Source: Pseudomonas sp. PDM16 (lineage in GTDB: Bacteria; Pseudomonadota; Gammaproteobacteria; Pseudomonadales; Pseudomonadaceae). From it: a stretch of 64,000 bases of DNA. The notes below the pieces were generated by a model, which ran no database searches, was not told the DNA's origin, and worked only from the letters and a program-made list of their open reading frames with translations. Shown here piece after piece: positions 29,724 to 37,982 of the stretch; position 1 is the first letter of the stretch; every line of letters starts with the position of its first letter. Both the position numbers and the translations under genes were made by a program. Where the stretch lies: the NCBI RefSeq assembly GCF_014851865.1, contig NZ_JACVAM010000005.1:310001-374000 (forward strand), read 5' to 3'.

Positions 29724-29975
29724 TTACTTGCGGCTGGCTTTTTCCAGCATGCGCAGAGCGCGCTCGTTGGCTTCGTCAGCAGTTTGCTGAGCCTTCTGAG
29801 CAGCGGCCAGAGCTTCGTCGGCTTTGCGGTAGGCTTCGTCAGCACGAGCCTGAGCGCGAGCAGCGGCGTCTTCGGTAGCGGTCAGACGGGCTTCGGTTTC
29901 TTTGGATACGCTGCTGCAACCGGTAGCCAGAACGGCGGCCAGGGCCAGAGCAGAGAATTTCAGAACGTTGTTCAT
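29724..29975 (-). CDS. oprI: Major outer-membrane lipoprotein OprI (Lpp homologue)
   Basis: 83-residue lipoprotein. The signal peptide ends in a lipobox, LATG-Cys20, and the mature part is a long Ala-rich helix ([20 protein letters not shown] and following) that trimerises as a coiled coil. The C-terminus EKASRK ends with the Lys used for covalent attachment to peptidoglycan. It is an abundant structural protein. A sigma-70-like promoter is visible upstream. Confidence 0.96.
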   Translation of the reverse strand: MNNVLKFSALALAAVLATGCSSVSKETEARLTATEDAAARAQARADEAYRKADEALAAAQKAQQTADEANERALRMLEKASRK

Positions 29976-30043
29976 CGTGTTCCCCTTAAGGTGGACTTTC
30001 CATGAAAAGCAATTCCCCGAGCTTGGGAAATTAGCCGAGCCAC

Positions 30044-30071
30044 ATACTACCCGTTACTCTGTGTAAGTAAA
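30044..30071 (-). promoter_or_regulatory. Candidate promoter of oprI
   Basis: On the minus strand TTTACT (30071-30066) and TAGTAT (30049-30044) are 16 bases apart. They lie about 70 bases upstream of the oprI ATG at 29975. Hexamer similarity is moderate. Confidence 0.45.
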
Positions 30072-30475
30072 ACGAGTGGCGCTAGCTATGGAGAAAAAAA
30101 TCGTTGCCACCCGCGTTTTTTGTTTAAAAAACATACAGTTTCATCGTTTCTGCAGCATCTTTAGCCTATCGCCAGAAGCTATTTGTGAAACAGGTATATT
30201 CAGGCAACTTCGATGTGCTGTTCTTGTCGTAGTTTCTCTGGCTGCCCCCCCCATTGTTTCGGTTTTTTATGATCAACTATGAGTCGATGCATTGACTCAA
30301 TAGGCAGTCGGTTGCGGAGCGTTGCTGATCAGTGCGCTTCAATCGGTTAGGCGTGTGCAGGCGAAGCATGTTCTACCGCGTGTTCTGGAGGGGTAGGTTG
30401 CAGAGATAGGTATTTCTCCAACCGTAAAAGATCGGATAAGGTAAAGGTTGTTACAACGTCTACTGGGGAGATGAA
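30072..30475. other. AT-rich intergenic region upstream of oprI and a GNAT gene
   Basis: About 400 bases, noticeably more AT-rich than the rest of the window. It contains A and T tracts near 30100-30135 (TTTTTTGTTTAAAAAACA) and an inverted repeat GAGTC-N8-GACTC near 30281-30298. A short plus-strand reading frame (30076-30282) has no ribosome site or recognisable protein pattern. The AT tracts may be upstream activating DNA for the highly expressed oprI. Confidence 0.5.
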
Positions 30476-30757
30476 ATGAGCGAAGGGTTGTCCATCCACC
30501 ATGACCAGGCGGGTCATCAATTCGAGGCTGTAATCGACGGCCACCGCGCCTATCTGGCCTATATGGATCTGGGCAAGCAGACGCTCGACATCTACCGTAC
30601 CTTCGTTCCAAACGCTCTGCGTGGTCGCGGTATTGCTGCTGCGTTGACTGAAGAGGCGCTGGTGTTCGCCGAGTCCATGGGCTACACGGTGATTCCTTCC
30701 TGTTCCTACGTCGAGCGCTATCTGGAGCGGCGCCAGCGCCAGCAGCTCAAGCACTGA
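30476..30757 (+). CDS. Small GNAT-family N-acetyltransferase (YjdJ type)
   Basis: 93-residue protein covering the minimal GNAT core. FEAVIDGHRAYLAYMDLG is followed by TFVPNALRGRGIAAALTEEA, the acetyl-CoA pyrophosphate-binding loop with RGRGIA, then PSCSYVERYLERR. Members of this short group acetylate small molecules or protein N-termini with unknown substrates. A good ribosome site (GGGGAGATGAA) precedes the ATG. A bidirectional terminator follows. Confidence 0.88.
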   Translation: MSEGLSIHHDQAGHQFEAVIDGHRAYLAYMDLGKQTLDIYRTFVPNALRGRGIAAALTEEALVFAESMGYTVIPSCSYVERYLERRQRQQLKH

Positions 30758-30766
30758 GTTTTCCGA

Positions 30767-30803
30767 AATAAAAACGCCGGGCATTGCCCGGCGTTTTTAT
30801 TTC
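30767..30803. terminator. Bidirectional terminator between the GNAT gene and DAHP synthase
   Basis: AAAACGCCGGGCA and TGCCCGGCGTTTT form a long GC stem with A-run and T-run flanks (AAATAAAAA and TTTTTATTT). It lies between the two convergent stops. Confidence 0.92.
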
Positions 30804-30811
30804 TACCGTGA

Positions 30812-31891
30812 TCAGCTGCTGCGCTGACGTTTCGGCAGTACGTCCTTGAGCTTGGCGTGCATGCTGAGCAGGGTCTTCTCGGTAGTGTCCCAGTCGATGC
30901 AAGCATCGGTAATTGAAACACCGTACTTGAGATCGCACAGGTTCTTCGGGATCGACTGGCTGCCCCAGCCCAAGTGGCTCTCCACCATCAGGCCCACAAT
31001 GGAGTTGTTGCCTTCGAGAATCTGGTTGGCCACGTTCTCCATGACCAGCGGCTGCAGAGCAGGGTCCTTGTTGGAGTTGGCGTGGCTGCAGTCGACCATG
31101 ATGTTCGGGCTGATCTTGGCTTTGGCCAGTTCCTGTTCGCAGATGGCGACGCTGACCGAGTCATAGTTGGGTTTACCGTTGCCACCGCGCAACACCACAT
31201 GACCGTAAGCGTTGCCTTTGGTGGTGACGATCGATACGCCGCCTTCCTGGTTGATGCCGAGGAAACGGTGCGGGCTGGAGACCGACTGCAGGGCGTTGAT
31301 CGCTACGGTCAGACCGCCGTCAGTGCCGTTCTTGAAGCCCACTGCCGAGGACAGGCCCGAGGCCATTTCACGGTGGGTCTGGGATTCAGTGGTGCGGGCG
31401 CCGATGGCCGACCAGCTGATCAGGTCCTGCAGGTACTGCGGGGAAATCGGGTCGAGCGCCTCGGTGGCGGTCGGCAGGCCCATCTCGGCCAGGTCGCGCA
31501 GGAGCTGGCGGCCGATGTGCAGGCCATCTTGGATCTTGAACGAGTCATCCAGGTATGGGTCGTTGATCAGGCCTTTCCAGCCGACCGTGGTGCGCGGCTT
31601 CTCGAAATACACGCGCATGACCAGGAACAGGCTGTCGGAAACCTCGGCGGCCAATACCTTGAGGCGCTCGGCATATTCGTGGGCGGCCTTGATATCGTGG
31701 ATGGAGCAGGGGCCGACCACCACGAACAGGCGATGATCCTTGCCATCGAGAATGTCGCGAACGACCTGGCGGCCGTTGGCAACGGTACGCTGGGCGGCTT
31801 CGGTGAGGGGGATTTCGCGCTTGAGCTGCGCCGGGGTGATCAGGGTTTCATTGGATGAAACGTTAAGATCGTCAATCGGTAAATCAGCCAT
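30812..31891 (-). CDS. 3-deoxy-7-phosphoheptulonate (DAHP) synthase, type I
   Basis: First enzyme of the shikimate pathway, condensing PEP and erythrose-4-phosphate. From the ATG at 31891 it has 359 residues. Conserved blocks are FVVVGPCSIHD (metal and PEP site), IGARTTESQTHREMASGLS, GFKNGTDGG, and MVDCSHANSNKD. The N-terminal extension before VVGPC corresponds to the feedback-regulation segment of AroF/G/H enzymes. Which amino acid inhibits it cannot be told from sequence by eye. It is monocistronic with a strong terminator. Confidence 0.95.
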   Translation of the reverse strand: MADLPIDDLNVSSNETLITPAQLKREIPLTEAAQRTVANGRQVVRDILDGKDHRLFVVVGPCSIHDIKAAHEYAERLKVLAAEVSDSLFLVMRVYFEKPRTTVGWKGLINDPYLDDSFKIQDGLHIGRQLLRDLAEMGLPTATEALDPISPQYLQDLISWSAIGARTTESQTHREMASGLSSAVGFKNGTDGGLTVAINALQSVSSPHRFLGINQEGGVSIVTTKGNAYGHVVLRGGNGKPNYDSVSVAICEQELAKAKISPNIMVDCSHANSNKDPALQPLVMENVANQILEGNNSIVGLMVESHLGWGSQSIPKNLCDLKYGVSITDACIDWDTTEKTLLSMHAKLKDVLPKRQRSS

Positions 31892-32012
31892 CGTGGTACT
31901 CGTCAGGTCACGGGAGCCGAGCGCCTCTTCAGGCGGAATCATGGGGCGCAGCGGGGGACAGGCACCTTAACGCGTTCGAGGCCGGCTAGACAATGGGCGC
32001 AAGCGGCCGGAG

Positions 32013-32432
32013 TCAGTGGATTTGCGTGCTGGGGAACTCGGCAGCATGCATTGCGATCCACTCGCGAGCGACAGCTTCCACCTCCAGCACCGTGCCCAAC
32101 TCCTGCTCGCGCTGGTGGCGATAATGCTCTATCTGGCATACCTGCTCGACCATGCGTGCGCGAAATAGGGTGTCTTCGTCGATGAAGGCAATGCCGACCA
32201 GATAGTGCTCCGCCTGCTTGCGGCACCAGGCCACAACACCGGGATAGCGGGCCTGCTCGCCGAGAACCGGGATGCGTAGCTCCACTGCTGTGCCTTTGCG
32301 GAAGCCTTTGGTGGAATTGCAGGCCACCCCGCCTAGGCTGATATTGTTCAGCCGTTGCCGTGGCAGGAAGGCGTGCTTGCGTTGAACGAGTTCAACCGGC
32401 ATGTCGCTAGGGTGACGTAAAAAACGACGCAT
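32013..32432 (-). CDS. PilZ-domain protein (c-di-GMP binding)
   Basis: 139-residue cytoplasmic protein. The PilZ signature begins at the N-terminus with RRFLRHPSD (RxxxR type) and continues with LNNISLGGVAC, the D/N-x-S-x-x-G motif. Both c-di-GMP-contacting motifs are present, so binding is likely. The ATG at 32432 has GGAG eight bases upstream. It starts back to back with the thioredoxin-like gene, one base apart if that gene begins at its GTG. The output is unknown. Confidence 0.87.
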   Translation of the reverse strand: MRRFLRHPSDMPVELVQRKHAFLPRQRLNNISLGGVACNSTKGFRKGTAVELRIPVLGEQARYPGVVAWCRKQAEHYLVGIAFIDEDTLFRARMVEQVCQIEHYRHQREQELGTVLEVEAVAREWIAMHAAEFPSTQIH

Positions 32433-32433
32433 T

Positions 32434-32817
32434 GTGACTACTCCGGATGCCATCCTTTTGCCATCAGTCGAAAACAGTATAGTGCCTAGCCTGGAGCTGA
32501 CGGATCTGGACGCCGACCGCCGGTTACTGGAGCTGCCAGGCACCTCCTTGTTGATATTCACCAGCACAGGTTGTGCCAGTTGTCGTTGGACTCGTCGCAA
32601 ATTGCCTGTAATGAATCTTTCCATAGACCGGTTGTGCTGGGTGGATGCAGGCACCAATGGCGGCCTGGTGCAGCGTTATGAGGTTTTTCACCTGCCTAGC
32701 CTGTTTCTGGTCCGTGACGGCCATTTCCTTGGCAGTTTGCAATGCCCGCTTGATCGATCCGGGCTTTCTGCAGGGCTTCAGCAGGCAATAGATCGTTCCC
32801 CCGAGGAGTTACCTTGA
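32434..32817 (+). CDS. Thioredoxin-like protein with CASC active site
   Basis: Up to 127 residues with a thioredoxin-fold core. SLLIFTSTGCASCRWTRRKLP holds the redox CxxC (C-A-S-C), followed by the strand CWVDAGTNGG and the cis-Pro strand FHLPSLFLVRDG. No signal peptide is evident, so it is probably cytoplasmic. The start is unclear: GTG at 32434 abuts the divergent PilZ gene, GTG at 32482 is nearer to where the fold begins, and neither has a good ribosome site. Its stop overlaps the next ATG by one base. Confidence 0.8.
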   Translation: MTTPDAILLPSVENSIVPSLELTDLDADRRLLELPGTSLLIFTSTGCASCRWTRRKLPVMNLSIDRLCWVDAGTNGGLVQRYEVFHLPSLFLVRDGHFLGSLQCPLDRSGLSAGLQQAIDRSPEELP

Positions 32818-33755
32818 TGCGTCAACGTATTGGCATAATCGGAACCGGTGCTATTGGCGGCTTCTACGGTCTGATGCTGGCCAGGGCTGGCCATGATGTG
32901 CATTTTCTTCTGCGTAGCGAATACTCGGTAGTGGCGCAGCGCGGACTTAGTCTGAACAGTGCGGTGTATGGTGAATTGTATGTCCATCCCGTGCAGGCCT
33001 GGAACAGAGCCGAGGACATGCCTTCCTGCGAGTGGCTGCTGGTGGGGGCCAAGACGACCAGCAACGCCGAACTGGCCCCGATCATTGCCCGGGTGGGTGC
33101 GCCGGGTGCCAGGGTGGTTCTGCTGCAAAATGGCCTTGCCGTCGAGGACCAGTTGCGGCCGCTGCTACCGGACTCGCTGCATCTGCTGGGTGGACTCTGC
33201 TTTATTTGTACACATCGGGCAGCGCCGGGCGTGATTGAGCACCAGGCGTTGGGCGCCGTGAATCTGGGTTATCACTCCGGGCCGGTTTCGACTGCCGACG
33301 AGCGTCGGGCGGTGGTCGAGGAGGGGGCTTCGCTGTTTCGTTCCGCAGGGCTCGAGTCGACCGCCATGGCAGACCTCCAGCAGGCTCGCTGGCAGAAGCT
33401 GGTATGGAATGTACCGTACAACGGTCTCTCGGTTCTGTTGGATGCGGGCACTACACGACTTATGGCCAGTGCCGACAGCCGTGCGCTGATTCTGGCGCTG
33501 ATGCAGGAAGTAGTGCATGGAGCGGCATCCTGCGGGTATCACCTGCCTGATGGGTACGCAGAAAAGTTGTTGGCCGTGACCGAGCAGATGCCGGATTACC
33601 TGCCCAGCATGCATCACGACTTCAAGCATCGCCGGCCTCTGGAGCTGGATGCCATCTATGCTGCTCCGCTTGCGGCTGCCGATTTGGCTGGCTGTGAATT
33701 GCCGAGGATGCGCATGCTCTATCAGACCCTGCGTTTCCTCAGCTCATCGGAGTGA
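32817..33755 (+). CDS. Putative 2-dehydropantoate 2-reductase (PanE/ApbA family)
   Basis: 312-residue NADPH-dependent ketopantoate reductase family member. The N-terminal Rossmann motif is GIIGTGAIGGFYGLMLARAG. The catalytic Lys is in RWQKLVWNVPYNGL, and the C-terminal helical domain contains PSMHHDFKHRRPLELDAI. The ATG at 32817 has GAGGAG ten bases upstream and overlaps the thioredoxin-like stop, so the two are co-transcribed. Pseudomonads often carry several PanE-like genes, so a pantothenate role is not certain. Confidence 0.9.
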   Translation: MRQRIGIIGTGAIGGFYGLMLARAGHDVHFLLRSEYSVVAQRGLSLNSAVYGELYVHPVQAWNRAEDMPSCEWLLVGAKTTSNAELAPIIARVGAPGARVVLLQNGLAVEDQLRPLLPDSLHLLGGLCFICTHRAAPGVIEHQALGAVNLGYHSGPVSTADERRAVVEEGASLFRSAGLESTAMADLQQARWQKLVWNVPYNGLSVLLDAGTTRLMASADSRALILALMQEVVHGAASCGYHLPDGYAEKLLAVTEQMPDYLPSMHHDFKHRRPLELDAIYAAPLAAADLAGCELPRMRMLYQTLRFLSSSE

Positions 33756-33844
33756 CGGTTTCGTCGGCGTGATGTCGCTTGAGTCAGTCGTCTATTGGCG
33801 CTGCTAAGCTCAGATTGGCCCTAGCAGGAAGTCAGGGAGGCCGC

Positions 33845-34330
33845 ATGATTCGCTCCATTCTCTACGCCACCGACCTAGGGCTCTATGCGCCCTATGTGCT
33901 TCAGCACGCCTTGTCATTGGCCAAGGCGTTTCAGGCCGAGTTGCATGTGGTGCACGCCGTCGAGCCGCTGGGCTTGTTCGCCGAATCGGTGCTTAACACC
34001 TATCTGGATGAAAAGACCCTGCAGGAGTTGCGTAGCAAGGGTCTTACCACTGTGATGGCCAGCATCGAGCAGCGCGTGCTCGAAGGCTTTCGCGATGAAA
34101 TGGGCGAGACCCAGCAGGATATGCAGATCGTCCGCAGCGTGCGGGTGGCACAGGGGGACCCGGCTCAGGTGATTCTCGACGAGGCCCGGAAACTCGGGGT
34201 CGATCTGTTGGTCGTAGGCAGTCACAGCCATGGCGCAGCGCAGGATATTCCTCTGGGCAGGACAGCTGCGCGACTGCTGCAATTGGCTGAAACGCCTGTC
34301 TATCTGGTGCCGATGCTGCAGCACCGTTAG
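33845..34330 (+). CDS. Universal stress protein (UspA family)
   Basis: 161-residue single-domain Usp. It starts MIRSILYATDLG, and near the C-terminus has the ATP-binding pattern VVGSHSHGAAQDIPLGRTAARLL (G-x2-G-x9-G-S/T type, slightly altered), then PVYLVP. The ATG at 33845 is preceded by GGGAGG. It is probably a nucleotide-binding stress protein of the anaerobic-survival type. No Anr box was found directly upstream. Confidence 0.88.
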   Translation: MIRSILYATDLGLYAPYVLQHALSLAKAFQAELHVVHAVEPLGLFAESVLNTYLDEKTLQELRSKGLTTVMASIEQRVLEGFRDEMGETQQDMQIVRSVRVAQGDPAQVILDEARKLGVDLLVVGSHSHGAAQDIPLGRTAARLLQLAETPVYLVPMLQHR

Positions 34331-34458
34331 CGGTCCTTATCGCTAACCGTTAGACGAACGGCATGCAAGACTCAAAAAATCGTCTAGTTTTAATCTCTAA
34401 ACCGTTAATATGGTTATATCGCTGCGTTGGCAATTCGGGCGGCGTCTATCTGCTTTGA

Positions 34459-35442
<984 letters not shown>

Positions 35443-35451
35443 TTCTTGTAG

Positions 35452-35489
35452 GAATGAAAAAGGGCGCCTTCGGGCGCCCTTTTTCATTC
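35452..35489. terminator. Bidirectional terminator between cysB and the cysH-like gene
   Basis: A 17-base arm beginning GAATGAAAAAGGGCGCC is matched by its complement across a three-base loop. A- and T-runs flank the GC core on both sides. Confidence 0.93.
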
Positions 35490-35496
35490 TGCGAGA

Positions 35497-36117
35497 TCAA
35501 TGGCTGATGTGCAGGCCGCACTCGCGATTATCTTCGCCCTTGGTTGGGTCGAAGTAATCGAAGTTGTTCGGCAAGTTGTGCTTCACCAGATATTCGTACA
35601 GCTCCTTGGAGCTCCAGTGCAGCAGCGGAGCGACTTTGATCAGGCCGTCTGGGTTGACGCTCACCGGGTCCATCTGTGCACGCACGGCGGTATCGCTGGC
35701 ACGCAGTGCAGTGAACCAGACTTCTGGTGCCGCTTCGCGCAGGGCTCGGGCGAAAGGCTCCAGTTTGACCTCCTCGGTGAAGGCGGCGTGGCGTGGATCG
35801 TCCAGGCCCGGTACTGGGCCGTCGATGGCCTCGCGGTGGGCGCGCGAGCGCAGCGGCAGGTAGGTCTTGAGGTTGAGGTTGAGCTGCTTGCTCACTTCAT
35901 CGGCGAATTTGTAGGTCGCTTCGGTGTTATAGCCGTTATCCATCCAGATCACCTGGATATCTGGTTTGACGCGCGTGACCATGTGCAGGATGACCGCCTC
36001 GAAGGGGCGGAAGTTGGTGGTGCAGATCGCCGTCTTGCCCAGGCCCAGGGCCCATTCCACGAGTTTTTCGGCGTCTTTTCCGAGTTCGGTGTTGATAGCG
36101 GCCAGATCGAACGTCAT
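35497..36117 (-). CDS. cysH: PAPS-reductase-family protein, divergent CysH type
   Basis: 206-residue protein of the adenine-nucleotide alpha-hydrolase-like PAPS reductase superfamily. Family features seen are TTNFRPFEAV (nucleotide loop), WMDNGYNTEATYKFAD (the usual LDTGY-PETY), WFTALRASDTAVR where reductases have a GLRRxQS motif, LLHWSSKELYEYLVKH, and the C-terminal ECGLH with the catalytic Cys. Only two Cys are present, so it cannot hold the [4Fe-4S] cluster of bacterial APS reductases. The start at 36117 is chosen over an upstream one with a non-family leader. It lies beside cysB, supporting sulfate assimilation, but the altered arginine motif leaves substrate use open. Confidence 0.8.
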   Translation of the reverse strand: MTFDLAAINTELGKDAEKLVEWALGLGKTAICTTNFRPFEAVILHMVTRVKPDIQVIWMDNGYNTEATYKFADEVSKQLNLNLKTYLPLRSRAHREAIDGPVPGLDDPRHAAFTEEVKLEPFARALREAAPEVWFTALRASDTAVRAQMDPVSVNPDGLIKVAPLLHWSSKELYEYLVKHNLPNNFDYFDPTKGEDNRECGLHISH

Positions 36118-36265
36118 CTGAGCGGTCCTGTGGGCAGTGAATTCAGGGGCGAGGATGTTACCAGTCTGAGACCACCTCAACCACCGGCGCGGCCCGGTTT
36201 ACCGGCGCCCGGCCATGCTGCTAGAGTGCCGGCCCTCGACAGCCCATCGCATTTAGGAGACGCCC

Positions 36266-36883
36266 GTGGAAATCGCCTGCCTCGACCTCGAAGGTGTACT
36301 GGTTCCAGAAATCTGGATCGCCTTCGCCGAAAAAACCGGTATCGACGCGCTCAAGGCCACCACCCGCGATATTCCCGACTACGACGTGCTGATGAAGCAG
36401 CGCCTGCGCATCCTCGATGAGCACGGCCTGAAGCTGAAAGATATTCAGGAAGTGATCGCTACTCTCAAGCCGCTGGAAGGTGCTGTGGAGTTTGTCGACT
36501 GGCTGCGCGAGCGCTTCCAGGTTGTGATCCTGTCCGACACTTTCTACGAGTTCTCCCAGCCGCTGATGCGCCAACTGGGCTTCCCGGCTCTGCTGTGCCA
36601 CAAGCTGATCACCGACGAGACTGATCGAGTGGTGAGCTATCAGCTGCGCCAGAAGGACCCCAAGCGCCAGTCGGTGATCGCCTTCAAGAGCCTCTACTAC
36701 CGCGTTATCGCTGCTGGCGACTCGTACAACGACACCACCATGCTCAGCGAGGCACACGCGGGCATCCTGTTCCATGCGCCGGAAAACGTGATTCGCGAAT
36801 TCCCGCAGTTCCCGGCTGTACATACCTACGAAGACCTCAAGCGCGAGTTCCTCAAAGCGTCCAATCGCGAACTGAGCCTCTAG
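36266..36883 (+). CDS. thrH: ThrH, phosphoserine phosphatase/homoserine kinase-type HAD protein
   Basis: 205-residue HAD-superfamily enzyme. In P. aeruginosa ThrH dephosphorylates phosphoserine and can pass the phosphate to homoserine. Motif I is CLDLEGVLVPEIW (Asp7 nucleophile, with Glu9 in place of the second Asp), motif II ILSDTF, a Lys in the DPKRQSV region, and motif III GDSYNDTTM. The start is a GTG at 36266 with AGGAG upstream. A rho-independent terminator follows. Confidence 0.94.
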   Translation: MEIACLDLEGVLVPEIWIAFAEKTGIDALKATTRDIPDYDVLMKQRLRILDEHGLKLKDIQEVIATLKPLEGAVEFVDWLRERFQVVILSDTFYEFSQPLMRQLGFPALLCHKLITDETDRVVSYQLRQKDPKRQSVIAFKSLYYRVIAAGDSYNDTTMLSEAHAGILFHAPENVIREFPQFPAVHTYEDLKREFLKASNRELSL

Positions 36884-36974
36884 TTCTAATACTGGCATTT
36901 GCCATAGGCCCAGCTAGACTCAGTATTACTAGCGCCAGTGCGCTTGCCCCAAGGCTCGGGGCGTTTACAGGTCA

Positions 36975-36998
36975 GGCCCAGCTTCGCTGGGCCTTTTC
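36975..36998 (+). terminator. Terminator downstream of thrH
   Basis: GGCCCAGC, a three-base loop and GCTGGGCC are followed by TTTT on the plus strand, about 90 bases after the thrH stop. Confidence 0.88.
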
Positions 36999-37525
36999 GT
37001 TGATGGTCTCCGACTGTTCGGCGGCGATTTCTAGCACCCTGACCAGGCTGGTTGCGGCTTGGCTGGTACCGTCAATCAATTTTCAATTGTGTCATTTCCG
37101 ATATCTCTCCCGAACTCCTGCGGCCTCGGTGGGTCAATGTTTGCGGTCGTTACCGCTCGCGCAGGTCCTTTTCGGGTGGGCCAGCACGCTCCCCTAGAGC
37201 ACGAAAAGGAGTTGCGCGGTGCGGTGGACGATTCCGCGGTGCCGCTAAGGATGGCGGCGCATCGGTCGACGAGAGCCGCCTGCAGCAATCATCCCTCAGT
37301 GCCTCATCTTTGCCAGCCGATGGGCTGCGTTCCCCGGCCAGTTGGCATCGATCGCTCGTACGTCATTGATATGCGTCGGTTTGTTCCGCTCTTGGAGCCT
37401 TGCCCGGCTGGTGCTGGATGTATATAGTCCTGCCCTCGCTACACGGCCCCGATTACGGGCCTCTCTAGCAGCTCGGTGTCAGCGTGCACCGGGTGTGATG
37501 TATGTCGCTCCAGTCTGATCCAGAC
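36999..37525. other. Intergenic region before the tRNA-Leu gene
   Basis: About 530 bases without a convincing protein gene. Short plus-strand frames (e.g. 37059-37427) have no ribosome site or family pattern. The only clear signal is the sigma-70-like promoter at 37400-37428, which gives the tRNA a leader of roughly 90 bases. Confidence 0.5.
37400..37428 (+). promoter_or_regulatory. Promoter of the intron-containing tRNA-Leu gene
   Basis: TTGCCC (37400-37405) and TATAGT (37423-37428) are exactly 17 bases apart. The match and spacing are good for a sigma-70 promoter. Transcription would begin near 37435. Confidence 0.65.
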
Positions 37526-37841
37526 GCCCGAGTGGTGAAATCGGTAGACACAGGGGACTTGAAAGCAATTTGAGCCCTCAGAGGGAAACCTCCGAGGTGA
37601 CGCCCGTCAAATTCGGCGAACGCCCTGGATGCCCTGGCATTCGAGCCAACGCCGAGCCAAGCCCGGACTCGACGAGCCCGGGAAGGTGTAGAGAGCAGAC
37701 GGCGGGCACCTAAGGCTTCCGGGCTAAGGTGAAGGCGTGCTCCAGACCACGAACAGTCCTTGGCTGGCGGCGAAAGTCGAAGTGGTAAGAAAATCCCCCG
37801 ACTTAACCGTCGTGCCGGTTCGACCCCGGCCTCGGGCACCA
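37526..37841 (+). tRNA. tRNA-Leu(UAA) gene interrupted by a group I intron
   Basis: Exon 1 is 37526-37560 and exon 2 is 37790-37841; joined they give an 87-nt tRNA with an encoded CCA. The acceptor stem is GCCCGAG with CTCGGGC. The anticodon stem is GGGGA with TCCCC around the loop CTTAAAA, giving anticodon UAA. The variable arm (CGAC/GTCG) is long, as in class II tRNA-Leu. The T arm is GCCGG-TTCGACC-CCGGC. Exon 1 ends with the first anticodon base (U34) and exon 2 starts with A35. Without removal of the intron the anticodon loop is destroyed, so splicing is needed for function. Confidence 0.95.
37561..37789 (+). ncRNA. Self-splicing group I intron in the tRNA-Leu anticodon
   Basis: 229-nt intron without an open reading frame for a homing endonuclease. 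P1 forms between CUU|GAA (37558-37563) and UUUGAG (37569-37574), putting the 5' splice site at a U-G wobble (U37560 with G37572). The conserved core is visible: GAGCCAAGCC at 37654-37663 (P/Q-like) and AAGGTGTAGAGAGCAGACGG at 37683-37702 (R/S-like, bulged nucleotide and P7 region). The intron ends in G37789, the expected omega-G. The core wording closely resembles cyanobacterial tRNA-Leu introns (IC3 subgroup). Fold beyond P1 was not computed. Confidence 0.93.
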
Positions 37842-37886
37842 ATCCGTGGAGTCATGGCCTTTCTGGCCGGGCGCCCGAAAAAGAAT

Positions 37887-37913
37887 AGCCGGCCTTCGTG
37901 GCCGGCTTTTTTG
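37887..37913 (+). terminator. Terminator of the tRNA-Leu gene
   Basis: AGCCGGCC and GGCCGGCT enclose a five-base loop, followed by a T-run (TTTTTT). It lies 45 bases after the tRNA CCA end. Confidence 0.92.
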
Positions 37914-37982
37914 TACCCCGAGCAATGGCAGCGAGTGACATCGGCATTTGCGCCTTTGCCACTTGCTTCTGCCGATGGCGGT

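Noticed and set aside
37465-37842. Minus-strand reading frame of 125 codons covering the tRNA-Leu gene and intron
   Set aside because: It is the antisense of a tRNA plus ribozyme; the VPEAGVEPARR-like wording is the well-known false protein from tRNA 3' ends.
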